From Acidovorax delafieldii (GTDB lineage Bacteria > Pseudomonadota > Gammaproteobacteria > Burkholderiales > Burkholderiaceae_C): 64,000 bases of DNA. Of this stretch, positions 37,901-46,283 are shown in pieces. The notes below the pieces were generated by a model. The model had not been told where the DNA came from. It made no database searches and was given only the letters and a program-made list of their open reading frames with translations. Position 1 is the stretch's first letter. Every line of letters starts with the position of its first letter. The position numbers and the translations under genes were made by a program. The stretch spans positions 62,001 through 126,000 of the forward strand of contig DFQQ01000027.1 in the NCBI GenBank assembly GCA_002377855.1, given 5' to 3'.

Positions 37901-39226
37901 ATGAAATTGGTAGCTGCTCCCGCCCGCCTGTCAACCGCTGCAGCCACTTTTGAGGCTGATTTTGCAGCCCGCCTGCATTGGTCTGCCGACACGGACGCGG
38001 CCATCGAGCAGCGCGTGGCTGACATCCTGGCCGATGTGCGCGGGCGCGGCGATGCGGCGGTGCTGGAGTACACGGCCCGTTTTGATGGCCTGACTGCGCC
38101 GTCCATGGCAGCGCTGGAGTTGGCGCAGACGGAACTCAAGGCCGCGTTCGACGCCATCCCCGCCGCGCAGCGCAATGCCCTGCAGGCTGCTGCGGCGCGG
38201 GTGCGCAGCTACCACGTGGCGCAGAAGAAGGCGTCGGGTGAGAGCTGGAGCTACCGCGATGAAGACGGCACGCTGCTGGGCCAGAAGGTCACGCCGCTCG
38301 ACCGCGTGGGCATTTACGTGCCCGGCGGCAAGGCGGCTTACCCCTCCAGCGTGTTGATGAACGCCATTCCCGCGCATGTGGCGGGGGTGGAAGAAATCAT
38401 CATGGTGGTGCCCACCCCCAAGGGTGAGAAGAATGCGCTGGTGCTGGCTGCCGCCTACGTGGCGGGCGTGACGCGTGCCTTCACCATCGGCGGCGCGCAG
38501 GCCGTGGCCGCGTTGGCATACGGAACCGAAACCGTGCCCAAGGTGGACAAGATCACTGGCCCTGGCAACGCCTATGTGGCCAGCGCCAAGAAGCACGTGT
38601 TCGGCACCGTGGGCATCGACATGATTGCGGGCCCGAGCGAGATCCTCGTCTTGGCCGATGGCACGACTCGCCCCGACTGGGTGGCCATGGACCTTTTCAG
38701 CCAGGCAGAGCACGATGAACTGGCGCAGAGCATCCTTCTGTGCCCCGACGCCGCCTACCTCGATGCCGTGCAGCGCGAAATCGACCGCCTGTTGCCCACC
38801 ATGCCCCGCGCCGAGATCATCGCCAAGAGCCTGACGGGGCGGGGCGCGCTGATCCTGACGAAGGACATGGAGGAAGCCTGCTCCATCAGCAACCGCATTG
38901 CGCCGGAACACTTGGAAGTGAGCAGCACCGAGCCGCATCGCTGGGAGCCACTGTTGCGCCACGCGGGGGCGATCTTCCTGGGCGCCTTCACCAGTGAATC
39001 GCTGGGCGACTATTGCGCCGGCCCCAACCACGTGCTGCCCACCAGCGGCACGGCGCGCTTCTCGTCGCCTTTGGGCGTGTACGACTTCCAGAAGCGCAGC
39101 AGCCTCATCGAGGTGAGCGAAGCCGGTGCACAGGCGCTGGGCACCATTGCTGCGGAGCTGGCCTATGGCGAAGGCCTGCAGGCCCACGCACAGGCGGCAG
39201 AGATGCGGCTGCGACCCAAGGGTTGA
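37901..39226 (+). CDS. hisD: Histidinol dehydrogenase
   Basis: 441 residues; last two oxidation steps of histidine synthesis, NAD and zinc dependent. Motifs: LDRVGIYVPGGKAAYPSSVL, ITGPGNAYVASAKKHVFG, GIDMIAGPSEILVLAD, and the metal-binding region SQAEHDELAQSILLC. Start ATG at 37901. The first codons (ctatgaaattggtagctgct) resemble the dispersed repeat, which could mean the N-terminus was reshaped by a repeat copy. Operon murA-hisG-hisD. Confidence 0.96.
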   Translation: MKLVAAPARLSTAAATFEADFAARLHWSADTDAAIEQRVADILADVRGRGDAAVLEYTARFDGLTAPSMAALELAQTELKAAFDAIPAAQRNALQAAAARVRSYHVAQKKASGESWSYRDEDGTLLGQKVTPLDRVGIYVPGGKAAYPSSVLMNAIPAHVAGVEEIIMVVPTPKGEKNALVLAAAYVAGVTRAFTIGGAQAVAALAYGTETVPKVDKITGPGNAYVASAKKHVFGTVGIDMIAGPSEILVLADGTTRPDWVAMDLFSQAEHDELAQSILLCPDAAYLDAVQREIDRLLPTMPRAEIIAKSLTGRGALILTKDMEEACSISNRIAPEHLEVSSTEPHRWEPLLRHAGAIFLGAFTSESLGDYCAGPNHVLPTSGTARFSSPLGVYDFQKRSSLIEVSEAGAQALGTIAAELAYGEGLQAHAQAAEMRLRPKG

Positions 39227-39309
39227 GCTGCGTGGGACGCTGCGCGCCAGCGCCGCAAACGCCAGCGTATTGCTGCGGCCAAGCGCCGTGCAGGAATTTT
39301 TCTGAACGC

Positions 39310-40143
39310 TCAGACAGGGCCGGTCTCAGGTCGTGACCCCTGGGGCTCGGCCTGGGTCCAACCAAAGCAGCCGAATGCCATGCCCGACTGACTGACCAGC
39401 ATGGCGCCGTTGCGGTACAGCGACCAGGCGGCCTTGGGGTCGGGCAGAGACACCGCCCACATGCCGCCAGAGCGGTCCACCCACAGCACGCGCGCGTCCA
39501 GGCGCGCCAGCGCGTTGAAAGCCTGCGCTGGGCTCACTCCCGGTGCAAAAAGCACGGTGATCTGGTCCGTCGGTCCGCTGGGCAACGCGGCCAGCGGCCC
39601 AGCCACCAGCGCCGCCAGCCCCAGCTGCACCGCTACCCGTCGGCCGTTGGAAGGCATACCCGTCCCCGGTCCTGCAGCAGCGGGAGGGGCCTTGCGGAGC
39701 ATCCAGCCAGCGACGGCTGGCACCACGCCAAAAGCGAAAAACCAGATCAGGTCCCACAGCAACGGCTGGGGCGAATCGACCTTGATGCGGTGGATGCCAG
39801 TGATCCAGTGCGACAGCACGGCGTCGGTCATATGCCAGCCCCCAAAGCCCAGCAAGGCCCACCCGATCAGGGCGCGTCCGGCGCCAGCGTCGCTCAATGC
39901 CGCCCTGCGACGCCACAGCAGATACAGCCCCGCACCGGCCAGCACATACATGAGTGCATGGAAGAGGCCATCCGCCATGATCTGGATGCGCATGTCCTGA
40001 GCGGCCTGCACATTCGACAGAAGGTGGTGCCACTGCAGGATCTGGTGCAGCAAGATCCCGTCAAAAAAACCGCCGAGCGCAAAACCCAAAATGAACCCAG
40101 CCCAATGGGGTCGCCCTGCAGCGGGTGCTACAGCTGAAGCCAT
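39310..40143 (-). CDS. DUF2243 membrane protein with C-terminal extension
   Basis: 277 residues. The DUF2243 part (residues ~10-155) has four TM helices with HWAGFILGFALGGFFDGILL, HQILQWHHLLSN and GGWHMTDAVLSHWITGIHRI, whose repeated His residues are a family feature and could bind metal or haem. A further TM near residue 185 leads to a soluble C-terminal region of ~85 residues (VLFAPGVSPAQAFNALARLD, LWVDRSGGMWAVSLPD), which is not part of the usual domain. Function unknown. Lone gene on the minus strand, convergent with hisD. Confidence 0.85.
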   Translation of the reverse strand: MASAVAPAAGRPHWAGFILGFALGGFFDGILLHQILQWHHLLSNVQAAQDMRIQIMADGLFHALMYVLAGAGLYLLWRRRAALSDAGAGRALIGWALLGFGGWHMTDAVLSHWITGIHRIKVDSPQPLLWDLIWFFAFGVVPAVAGWMLRKAPPAAAGPGTGMPSNGRRVAVQLGLAALVAGPLAALPSGPTDQITVLFAPGVSPAQAFNALARLDARVLWVDRSGGMWAVSLPDPKAAWSLYRNGAMLVSQSGMAFGCFGWTQAEPQGSRPETGPV

Positions 40144-40291
40144 GATGCCCTCCTGAAACCTTGGCGGTCATGGTAGGCGGGCGGATGCGCAAAGACGACT
40201 CGACTGTGGCGTAGCCAAACGTAATAGGCTCGGTATGAGAGTGGCGCAGCGCGGCACGCATGGGCCACGCTGCGCGTTGCAGACGGCCGAA

Positions 40292-41119
40292 TCAGCCAGC
40301 TACTTGGCGCAGGGCAGGGCGCATCTGCCGTGTAACGGGGTCGATGTGCGCAGTGGGGATTTGGTAAGCCCGGTCATCAAACAGGTCGATACCGCACTTG
40401 AGGTTTTCGATCCACTCAAAGAAATCCTGGATGGCCTGCTTGCCCATGATGGGTGCACCGTGCTGGGGCACAAGCATGGCGATGTCCAGCTGGCGGGCCA
40501 TGCTCACCCACAAGCGCAGGATCTTGTTGGACACCATGTAGCGGCGGTGGAAACCTTCCATGCGGGGAATGTGGGGCTTCAGATCCGTGATGGGGCGCGC
40601 GGCTTCGGCCCCCGACATCATCGACACGCCCAGGTCGCCCGTGAACAGGATCTTGCTCACCGGGTCATAGAAATGGAAATTGCCTTCGGAGTGCATGAAG
40701 TGCGCAGGCAGCAGCACGAGTTCATGGCGTCCCAGGGGCAGGTGCCCGCCGCCGTCGGGCACGCCAATCACGCGGTTTTCGGTTTTGCCAACCTTGGTGA
40801 AGTGCGGTGCAAAACGCTCCCATACCCGCGAGATGACCAGCGTTGCCTTGGTGCTGGTGAGCCACCGGTCAAGCGATGCAATGATGTCGGGGTCCGCGTG
40901 GGAGGCAATCAAGTACGACAGCTTGTGCGGCGGAAAGTGCTTCGTCATCCCCATGAACAACTCGTTGAATGCCAGGTTGCCGCCGGGGTCGATGATGGCG
41001 CCGGTGTCATCGTCCACGATCAGGAACTGGTTGGCCTGCACCGCCTGGCCATCTTCCTCGACGAGGTCGGTGAACATAAGGCAGGCATGATTCTTGTCAC
41101 GATAGAGTTCGATGGCCAT
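40292..41119 (-). CDS. ODP-type metallo-beta-lactamase-fold diiron protein
   Basis: 275 residues. Beta-lactamase fold with diiron ligands as in flavodiiron proteins but without a flavodoxin domain: SHADPD at about residues 79-84 (H-x-D-x-D), then HFMHSEGNFHFYDP, LFTGDLG and PQHGAPI for the remaining His/Asp ligands. Such ODP proteins bind or reduce O2 or NO, or act as redox sensors. The start is taken at ATG 41119 (MAIELYRDKNHACL); an in-frame ATG six codons upstream is less likely. An exact FNR-type site lies 57 bp before the start, which suggests expression at low oxygen. Confidence 0.88.
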   Translation of the reverse strand: MAIELYRDKNHACLMFTDLVEEDGQAVQANQFLIVDDDTGAIIDPGGNLAFNELFMGMTKHFPPHKLSYLIASHADPDIIASLDRWLTSTKATLVISRVWERFAPHFTKVGKTENRVIGVPDGGGHLPLGRHELVLLPAHFMHSEGNFHFYDPVSKILFTGDLGVSMMSGAEAARPITDLKPHIPRMEGFHRRYMVSNKILRLWVSMARQLDIAMLVPQHGAPIMGKQAIQDFFEWIENLKCGIDLFDDRAYQIPTAHIDPVTRQMRPALRQVAG

Positions 41120-41175
41120 GGCGGTGCTCAGAAGCAATGAAGCGCCGACTGTACGAGTACCCCTGAACGCGGTAG

Positions 41176-41189
41176 TTGATCAATATCAA
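41176..41189. promoter_or_regulatory. FNR/ANR-type binding site
   Basis: TTGATCAATATCAA fits the consensus TTGAT-N4-ATCAA at every position. It lies 57-70 bp upstream of the ODP gene start, a distance at which an activator could work. Confidence 0.75.
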
Positions 41190-41329
41190 TCGGTCACACA
41201 GAAGCCACACTGATTCTCAATTGTCTTTGGCTGGGTGCTCCTGGCCGTGCCCGCTGCCCCGGGCCAAACGCCTCTTTGGTTGTATCGCGGGGGGCGGATG
41301 GCCTTTGAAGAGCGATTGGTCCGACCCGA

Positions 41330-42910
41330 TCAGGTCACGGGAGCAGGGTTGAACAGCACCAAGGCGTTGTGCAGCTTCCAATACTCGGCCCAAGTCTTCT
41401 TGCGGCCGCTGGCCACGTCCAGCATCAAGTGAAAGAGTTGCCAGCCCACTTCTTCGATGGTGGCCTTGCCCTCGGCGATGGTGCCGGCGTTCACATCCAT
41501 CAGGTCGTGCCAGCGCCGCGCCAGGTCGCTGCGCGTAGCCACCTTGATGACGGGGCACTCGGCCAGGCCATACGGCGTGCCCCGCCCGGTGGTGAAGACA
41601 TGCAGATTCATGCCCGCGGCCAGCTGCAGCGTGCCGCAGATGAAATCGCTGGCCGGCGTCGCTGCATAAGTCAGCCCCTTGGACTTCAGTTTTTCGCCCG
41701 GTGAAAGCACGTTGGCGATGGGGGCTGAGCCGGACTTGACGATGGAACCCATGGCCTTTTCCACGATGTTCGACAGCCCGCCCTTCTTGTTGCCGGGAGT
41801 GGTGTTGGCGCTGCGGTCCACACTGCCGCGTTGCAGGTAGGCGTCGTACCAGGCCATTTCCCGCACCATGGCCTGGGCCACTTCGGGGGTGGTGGCGCGG
41901 GCGGTCAGCTGTGCAATGCCATCGCGCACCTCGGTGGTTTCCGAGAACATCACGCTGGCCCCGGCCCGCACCAGCAAGTCGGTGCAAAAGCCCACCGCCG
42001 GGTTGGCGGTAACGCCCGAGAACGCATCGCTGCCCCCGCACTGCACGCCCACCACCAGTTCGCTGGCAGGCACGGTCTCTCGGCGGCGCGCATTCAGGCG
42101 CTGCAGGTGGGTTTCGGCCTGGCGCAGGATGGATTCCACCATCGACATGAAGCCTACGTGGGCGTCGTCCTGCAGGCACACCACATCCAGTTCCTGGGCG
42201 CTGCTGCGCTCGTCCACCACGGGGATGGAGCCCGGCGGCAGCAAACGCTCGGGTTGCAGCTTCTCGCAGCCCAGGCTCACCACCATCACCTCGCCGCCAA
42301 AGTTGGGGTTCAGGCTCAGGTTGCGCAGGGTGCGGATGGGAATCACGGCGTCGGGCGCGTCAATGGCCACACCGCAGCCGTAGCCGTGTTCCAGCGCCAC
42401 CACGTCGTCCACGTTTGGGTAGCGGGGCAGCAACTCTTGCTTGATGCGTTGCACGGCAAATTCGGTCACGCCCGCCACGCACTGCACCGTTTGCGTGATG
42501 GCGAGGATGTTGCGCGTGCCGACCGAGCCATCGGCGTTGCGGTAGCCCTCGAAGGTGTAGCCCTCCAGCGGGGGCAGTGCCTGGCCGCTGGTGGTGGCCA
42601 TGGGCAGGTCGTCCAACCCGCGCGCCTCGGGCATGGACAGCAGGCGCTCGTGCACCCAGCTGCCTGCAGGGATATCGTTGATGGCATAGCCAATGGGAAT
42701 GCCGTAGCGCAGCACAGCGCCCCCGGCAGGAAGATCGACCAGAGCCACCTTGTGGCCCTGCGGCACCTTCTCGCGCATTACCAGCCCCGAGGAGGCCAGG
42801 GCGGTGCCTGCAGGCAAGCCGCCATCGTTGGCCACGATGGCTACGTTGTCGCTGTCGTGCATGCGGATGGTGAGCGGTTTCTGGCGCTCATCGGTGGGGA
42901 AATCGGACAT
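41330..42910 (-). CDS. garD: Galactarate dehydratase-like (UxaA/GarD family)
   Basis: 526 residues. N-terminal SAF-like domain (HDSDNVAIVANDGGLPAGTA) and C-terminal dehydratase domain with GYRNADGSVGTRNILAI, HGYGCGVAIDAPDAV, VQCGGSDAFSGVTANPAVG and FTTGRGTPYGLAECPVIKV. GarD dehydrates galactarate to 5-dehydro-4-deoxy-D-glucarate, which is the substrate of the kdgD product in this cluster. Altronate dehydratase is the alternative within the family, but the neighbours favour galactarate. ATG at 42910 has an AGGAGA site (plus strand tctcct) upstream. It is divergent from lacI with a palindromic operator between them. Confidence 0.85.
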   Translation of the reverse strand: MSDFPTDERQKPLTIRMHDSDNVAIVANDGGLPAGTALASSGLVMREKVPQGHKVALVDLPAGGAVLRYGIPIGYAINDIPAGSWVHERLLSMPEARGLDDLPMATTSGQALPPLEGYTFEGYRNADGSVGTRNILAITQTVQCVAGVTEFAVQRIKQELLPRYPNVDDVVALEHGYGCGVAIDAPDAVIPIRTLRNLSLNPNFGGEVMVVSLGCEKLQPERLLPPGSIPVVDERSSAQELDVVCLQDDAHVGFMSMVESILRQAETHLQRLNARRRETVPASELVVGVQCGGSDAFSGVTANPAVGFCTDLLVRAGASVMFSETTEVRDGIAQLTARATTPEVAQAMVREMAWYDAYLQRGSVDRSANTTPGNKKGGLSNIVEKAMGSIVKSGSAPIANVLSPGEKLKSKGLTYAATPASDFICGTLQLAAGMNLHVFTTGRGTPYGLAECPVIKVATRSDLARRWHDLMDVNAGTIAEGKATIEEVGWQLFHLMLDVASGRKKTWAEYWKLHNALVLFNPAPVT

Positions 42911-42977
42911 GCTGTCTCCTATGATCTGGCACTTCGCGCGCATCCCTCCCCAGGTCGCGCTGGCTTGTGTGACGTGT

Positions 42978-42993
42978 ATGGTACCGGTACCAT
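42978..42993. promoter_or_regulatory. LacI-type operator between garD and lacI
   Basis: ATGGTACCGGTACCAT is a perfect 16-bp palindrome with the central CG of LacI/GalR operators. It recurs in near-identical form before kdgD. It lies 13 bases before the lacI start and 68 before garD, so it could control both. Confidence 0.85.
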
Positions 42994-43005
42994 TTTAAAC
43001 CACTG

Positions 43006-44034
43006 ATGACTGAAAAAGACAACCCCAGGCGCTCGCGCCGCAGCAGTGGTGCGATCACCCTGCGTGACGTGGCCAAACTCGCGGGCGTGGCGCCGATCAC
43101 GGCGTCTCGGGTGATGAACACCCCCGACCAGGTCTCACCCGAGGTGCGCCAGCGGGTGCTCGATGCAGTTCAGCGCACCGGCTATGTACCCAACCGCATG
43201 GCAGGCGGGTTGGCCTCGGCGCGCAGCCGGCTGATTGCGGCGGTGGTGCCCAGTACGGTGATGTCGGTGTTCATGGAGACCATCGAGGCGCTCAACAGCA
43301 CCTTGTTCGATGCGGGCTACCAGTTGATGCTGGGACAGTCGGGTTACTCGGCTGCCCGTGAGGAGTTGCTGCTGGAAGCCATCATTGGCCGGCGGCCCGA
43401 CGGCATCTTTCTCACTGGCATCATGGGAGCAGGCAAGGGGCGCACGCGCCTGTTGGCTTCCGGGATTCCGGTGGTGGAGACCTGGGACCTGACCCCAACA
43501 CCCATCGACATGCTGGTGGGCTTTTCGCACCTCGACATTGGCCGAGCCGTGGCCGGGTTCCTCATTTCCAAAGGGCGCAAGCGCCTGGCGCTGGTCACGG
43601 CCGAGGACGAACGGGCGGGGCGGCGCGCCGCTGCCTTTGCCGAGGCCGCCGAGCAGGCCGGCTTGCCCGCGGTGCATGTCATCAATGTGGGGGCGCAGCG
43701 CTCGCTGCGCAGCGGGCGTGAAGCACTGGCCCGTCTGATGCACGAATGCCCCGAGGCCGACGCCGTGTTCTGCAGCTCCGACCTCTTGGCCGTGGGGGTG
43801 ACCACCGAAGCCCGGGCCCGGCAGATCGCAGTGCCAGGCCAACTGGCCATCATGGGCTTTGGCGACGTCCCCTTTGTGGCCGACATGCTGCCTGCCTTGA
43901 GCACGGTGCAGATCAATGGCGCCCACATCGGTCGCCTCGCAGCCCAGTTCCTGATGGACCGCGCGCAGGGGCGAGAGGTCGATCCGTCGGTGGTTCAGGT
44001 GGACTTCTCCATCATCGAGCGCGACACCACCTGA
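43006..44034 (+). CDS. LacI/GntR-type transcriptional regulator of sugar-acid genes
   Basis: 342 residues. N-terminal HTH ITLRDVAKLAGVAPITASRV with hinge helix TGYVPNRMAGGLASARSRLI, followed by a periplasmic-binding-like effector domain (LIAAVVPSTVMSVFMETIEA through ALSTVQINGAHIGRLAAQFL). Closest in pattern to the GntR (gluconate) branch of LacI. It probably represses garD and the kdgD operon in the absence of a sugar acid or intermediate, and its own gene. Three matching operators surround it. Confidence 0.92.
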   Translation: MTEKDNPRRSRRSSGAITLRDVAKLAGVAPITASRVMNTPDQVSPEVRQRVLDAVQRTGYVPNRMAGGLASARSRLIAAVVPSTVMSVFMETIEALNSTLFDAGYQLMLGQSGYSAAREELLLEAIIGRRPDGIFLTGIMGAGKGRTRLLASGIPVVETWDLTPTPIDMLVGFSHLDIGRAVAGFLISKGRKRLALVTAEDERAGRRAAAFAEAAEQAGLPAVHVINVGAQRSLRSGREALARLMHECPEADAVFCSSDLLAVGVTTEARARQIAVPGQLAIMGFGDVPFVADMLPALSTVQINGAHIGRLAAQFLMDRAQGREVDPSVVQVDFSIIERDTT

Positions 44035-44067
44035 GCACCGCCGCCCGCCAGAGGGTGCTGGCGCCCT

Positions 44068-44094
44068 CCGCAGTCAGCGCGTTCTTGACTGCGG
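44068..44094 (+). terminator. Hairpin after lacI (possible terminator without T tract)
   Basis: CCGCAGTCA (44068-44076) pairs with TGACTGCGG (44086-44094). A second short hairpin, GAGGGTGC/GCGCCCTC, precedes it. No T run follows, so it may only protect the lacI mRNA end. Confidence 0.4.
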
Positions 44095-44193
44095 ACGTTC
44101 GTCGCGTGCGCGATCAGCTGAGCGAAGCCGTGCCTCTAATAGTTTCAAAATTTCCGGGAAAACCCTGGGTTGTACGACATTGACGCCCCAATT

Positions 44194-44207
44194 TGGTACC
44201 GCTACCA
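44194..44207. promoter_or_regulatory. LacI-type operator 1 upstream of kdgD
   Basis: TGGTACCGCTACCA differs at one position from the core of the garD/lacI operator. It lies 46 bases before the kdgD start codon. Confidence 0.8.
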
Positions 44208-44224
44208 TTTGCGCATTCGATAAG

Positions 44225-44238
44225 TGGTAGCGGTAACA
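44225..44238. promoter_or_regulatory. LacI-type operator 2 upstream of kdgD
   Basis: TGGTAGCGGTAACA keeps most of the palindrome. Its centre is 31 bp from operator 1, about three helical turns, which suits cooperative binding on one DNA face. It lies close to the kdgD ribosome site. Confidence 0.75.
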
Positions 44239-44252
44239 GAAGAAAGGCGACG

Positions 44253-45185
44253 ATGAACCCGCAAGAACTCAAATCCATCATGTCTCGGGGATTGCTGTCG
44301 TTCCCCCTGACCGACTTCGACACCGCGGGTGAATTCAATGCGAAGGCCTATGCCGAGCGCCTGGAATGGCTGATGCCCTACGGGGCGAGCGCCCTGTTTG
44401 CCGCAGGTGGCACGGGCGAGTTTTTCTCGCTGACTGCGGATGAGTACCCGGCCATCATCCGTACGGCGGTGCAGACCTGCAAGGGCCGCGTGCCCATCAT
44501 TGCGGGAGCCGGTGGTCCCACCCGTTTTGCGATCCAGTGCGCGCAAGAGGCTGAGCGCCAGGGCGCGCACGGCGTCCTGCTGTTGCCCCACTACCTGACT
44601 GAAGCAGGGCAGGAGGGCTTGATCGCCCACGTTGAAGCCGTGTGCAAGAGCGTGAAGTTCGGCGTCATCGTCTACAACCGCAACGTGTGCAAGCTCACGC
44701 CCCAGTCGCTGGCCATCCTGGCAGAACGTTGCCCGAACCTGGTCGGCTTCAAGGATGGCGTGGGAGACATAGAACTCATGTCTTCCATCTATCTGAAGAT
44801 GGGCGACCGCTTTTCGTACCTGGGCGGCCTGCCCACGGCCGAAGTATTTGCTGCCGCGTACAAGGCCCTGGGCACGCCGGTGTATTCATCGGCGGTCTTC
44901 AACTTCATTCCCAAGACGGCCATGGATTTCTACCACGCGGTAGCCAGCGACGACATGGCTACCCAGCATCGCCTGCTGCGCGATTTCTTCATGCCTTACC
45001 TTGAGATCCGCAACCGCACGCCGGGCTATGCCGTCAGCATCGTCAAGGCGGGAGCTGCAATCGTCGGTCACTCCGCCGGCCCCGTTCGCGCGCCGCTGAT
45101 GGATCTCAAGCCCTCGGAAATGGACGAACTCAAAGCGCTGATTGACGCCCTGGGGCCCCAGCAGGCGGCTGCCGCCGCAATTTGA
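44253..45185 (+). CDS. kdgD: 5-dehydro-4-deoxyglucarate dehydratase
   Basis: 310 residues of the DHDPS/NAL aldolase superfamily. It dehydrates and decarboxylates 5-keto-4-deoxyglucarate to 2,5-dioxopentanoate. Motifs: LFAAGGTGEFFSLTADEYPA, the Tyr in GVIVYNRNVCKL and the Schiff-base Lys in NLVGFKDGVGD. ATG at 44253 follows AGAAAGGCG; an earlier in-frame start at 44193 would include the operators. First gene of kdgD-tctC-gudD-SMP30. Confidence 0.93.
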   Translation: MNPQELKSIMSRGLLSFPLTDFDTAGEFNAKAYAERLEWLMPYGASALFAAGGTGEFFSLTADEYPAIIRTAVQTCKGRVPIIAGAGGPTRFAIQCAQEAERQGAHGVLLLPHYLTEAGQEGLIAHVEAVCKSVKFGVIVYNRNVCKLTPQSLAILAERCPNLVGFKDGVGDIELMSSIYLKMGDRFSYLGGLPTAEVFAAAYKALGTPVYSSAVFNFIPKTAMDFYHAVASDDMATQHRLLRDFFMPYLEIRNRTPGYAVSIVKAGAAIVGHSAGPVRAPLMDLKPSEMDELKALIDALGPQQAAAAAI

Positions 45186-45232
45186 CTACGCGTTGCGCCA
45201 TTCCGGCACCTCATTTCTACAAGGAGACAACC

Positions 45233-46186
45233 ATGAAAAAACTGCTGTGCGCCGTGGCTGCTGCACTCACCATGACATCTGCCCTGGCCTGGCCCGACAA
45301 GCCGGTGACCATGGTCGTGCCCTTTCCGCCCGGTGGCTCCACCGATCTGATCGCGCGCACGCTCATCCCCAAGCTGCAGGACAAGGTGGGCGGCACGTTC
45401 ATCGTGGACAACAAGGCTGGCGCCACGGGCACGATCGGCGCGGGGGCTGTCGCGCGCTCGGCCGCCGATGGGCACACCCTGCTGGTGACCTCGCTCGGGC
45501 CGCTGGTGATTGCCCCCCACCTGCTGGCCAAGGTGCCGTATGACGCGCTCAAAGACTTTGACTACCTCACGGTGGCGGTGCAGGCACCCAACGTGCTGGT
45601 GGTGCCTGCGGCATCCCCCCACAAATCGCTGGCCGATGTGATTGCCTTCCACAAGGCCCAGCCGGGCAAGATGACCTTTGCCTCCTCGGGCAACGGCAGC
45701 AGTGACCACCTCACCGCCGAGCTGTTCTGGCAGCAGACCAACACCAGCGGCGTGCACGTGCCCTACCGCGGCGGTGGCCCCGTGATGACCGATTTGCTGG
45801 GCGGCCAGGTGGATGCCTCGTTCATGAACATCAACACCGCCATGCCACAAATCCAGGCGGGCAAGCTCAGGGCACTGGCCATCACCAGCGCCAAGCGCTC
45901 GCCGCTGCTGCCCCAGGTGCAGACGCTGGAAGAGGGTGGCATCAAGGACGCCAACGTGTATTCGTGGCAGGCCTTCGCCGCACCGCGCGGCCTGCCCGCC
46001 GATGTGAAAGCCAAGCTGCACGCAGCCATCGTGGCCGGGCTGAACGACGCACAGGTCAAGCCCAAGCTGCTGGACCTGGGCTTTGAAATCGTGGCCAACA
46101 CCCCCGAGCAGTTCGCCGCCTACCAGGCCGCTGAATTCGCCCGCTGGAAGAAGCTGATCGCCGACCGCAACATCAAGGCCGATTGA
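45233..46186 (+). CDS. Tripartite tricarboxylate transporter (Bug) binding protein
   Basis: 317 residues with signal peptide MKKLLCAVAAALTMTSALAW. The Bug/TctC fold is shown by PVTMVVPFPPGGSTDLIART, FIVDNKAGATGTIGAGAVAR and VPYRGGGPVMTDLLGGQVDA. In the family, the protein presents carboxylic acids to TctAB membrane subunits; its place here suggests glucarate or galactarate. No tctA/tctB genes are in the window, so it is an orphan binding protein as is common in Burkholderiales. AAGGAGA ribosome site. Confidence 0.92.
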   Translation: MKKLLCAVAAALTMTSALAWPDKPVTMVVPFPPGGSTDLIARTLIPKLQDKVGGTFIVDNKAGATGTIGAGAVARSAADGHTLLVTSLGPLVIAPHLLAKVPYDALKDFDYLTVAVQAPNVLVVPAASPHKSLADVIAFHKAQPGKMTFASSGNGSSDHLTAELFWQQTNTSGVHVPYRGGGPVMTDLLGGQVDASFMNINTAMPQIQAGKLRALAITSAKRSPLLPQVQTLEEGGIKDANVYSWQAFAAPRGLPADVKAKLHAAIVAGLNDAQVKPKLLDLGFEIVANTPEQFAAYQAAEFARWKKLIADRNIKAD

Positions 46187-46283
46187 TGTGCCTGCCTGAG
46201 GGGCCCTGCTGACGGGCCCTGTGGGCAGCAGGTTGCCGCGACGTACAGCAGCCCCTCTTTTTAACTTTTTCCCTTCTCTGACC

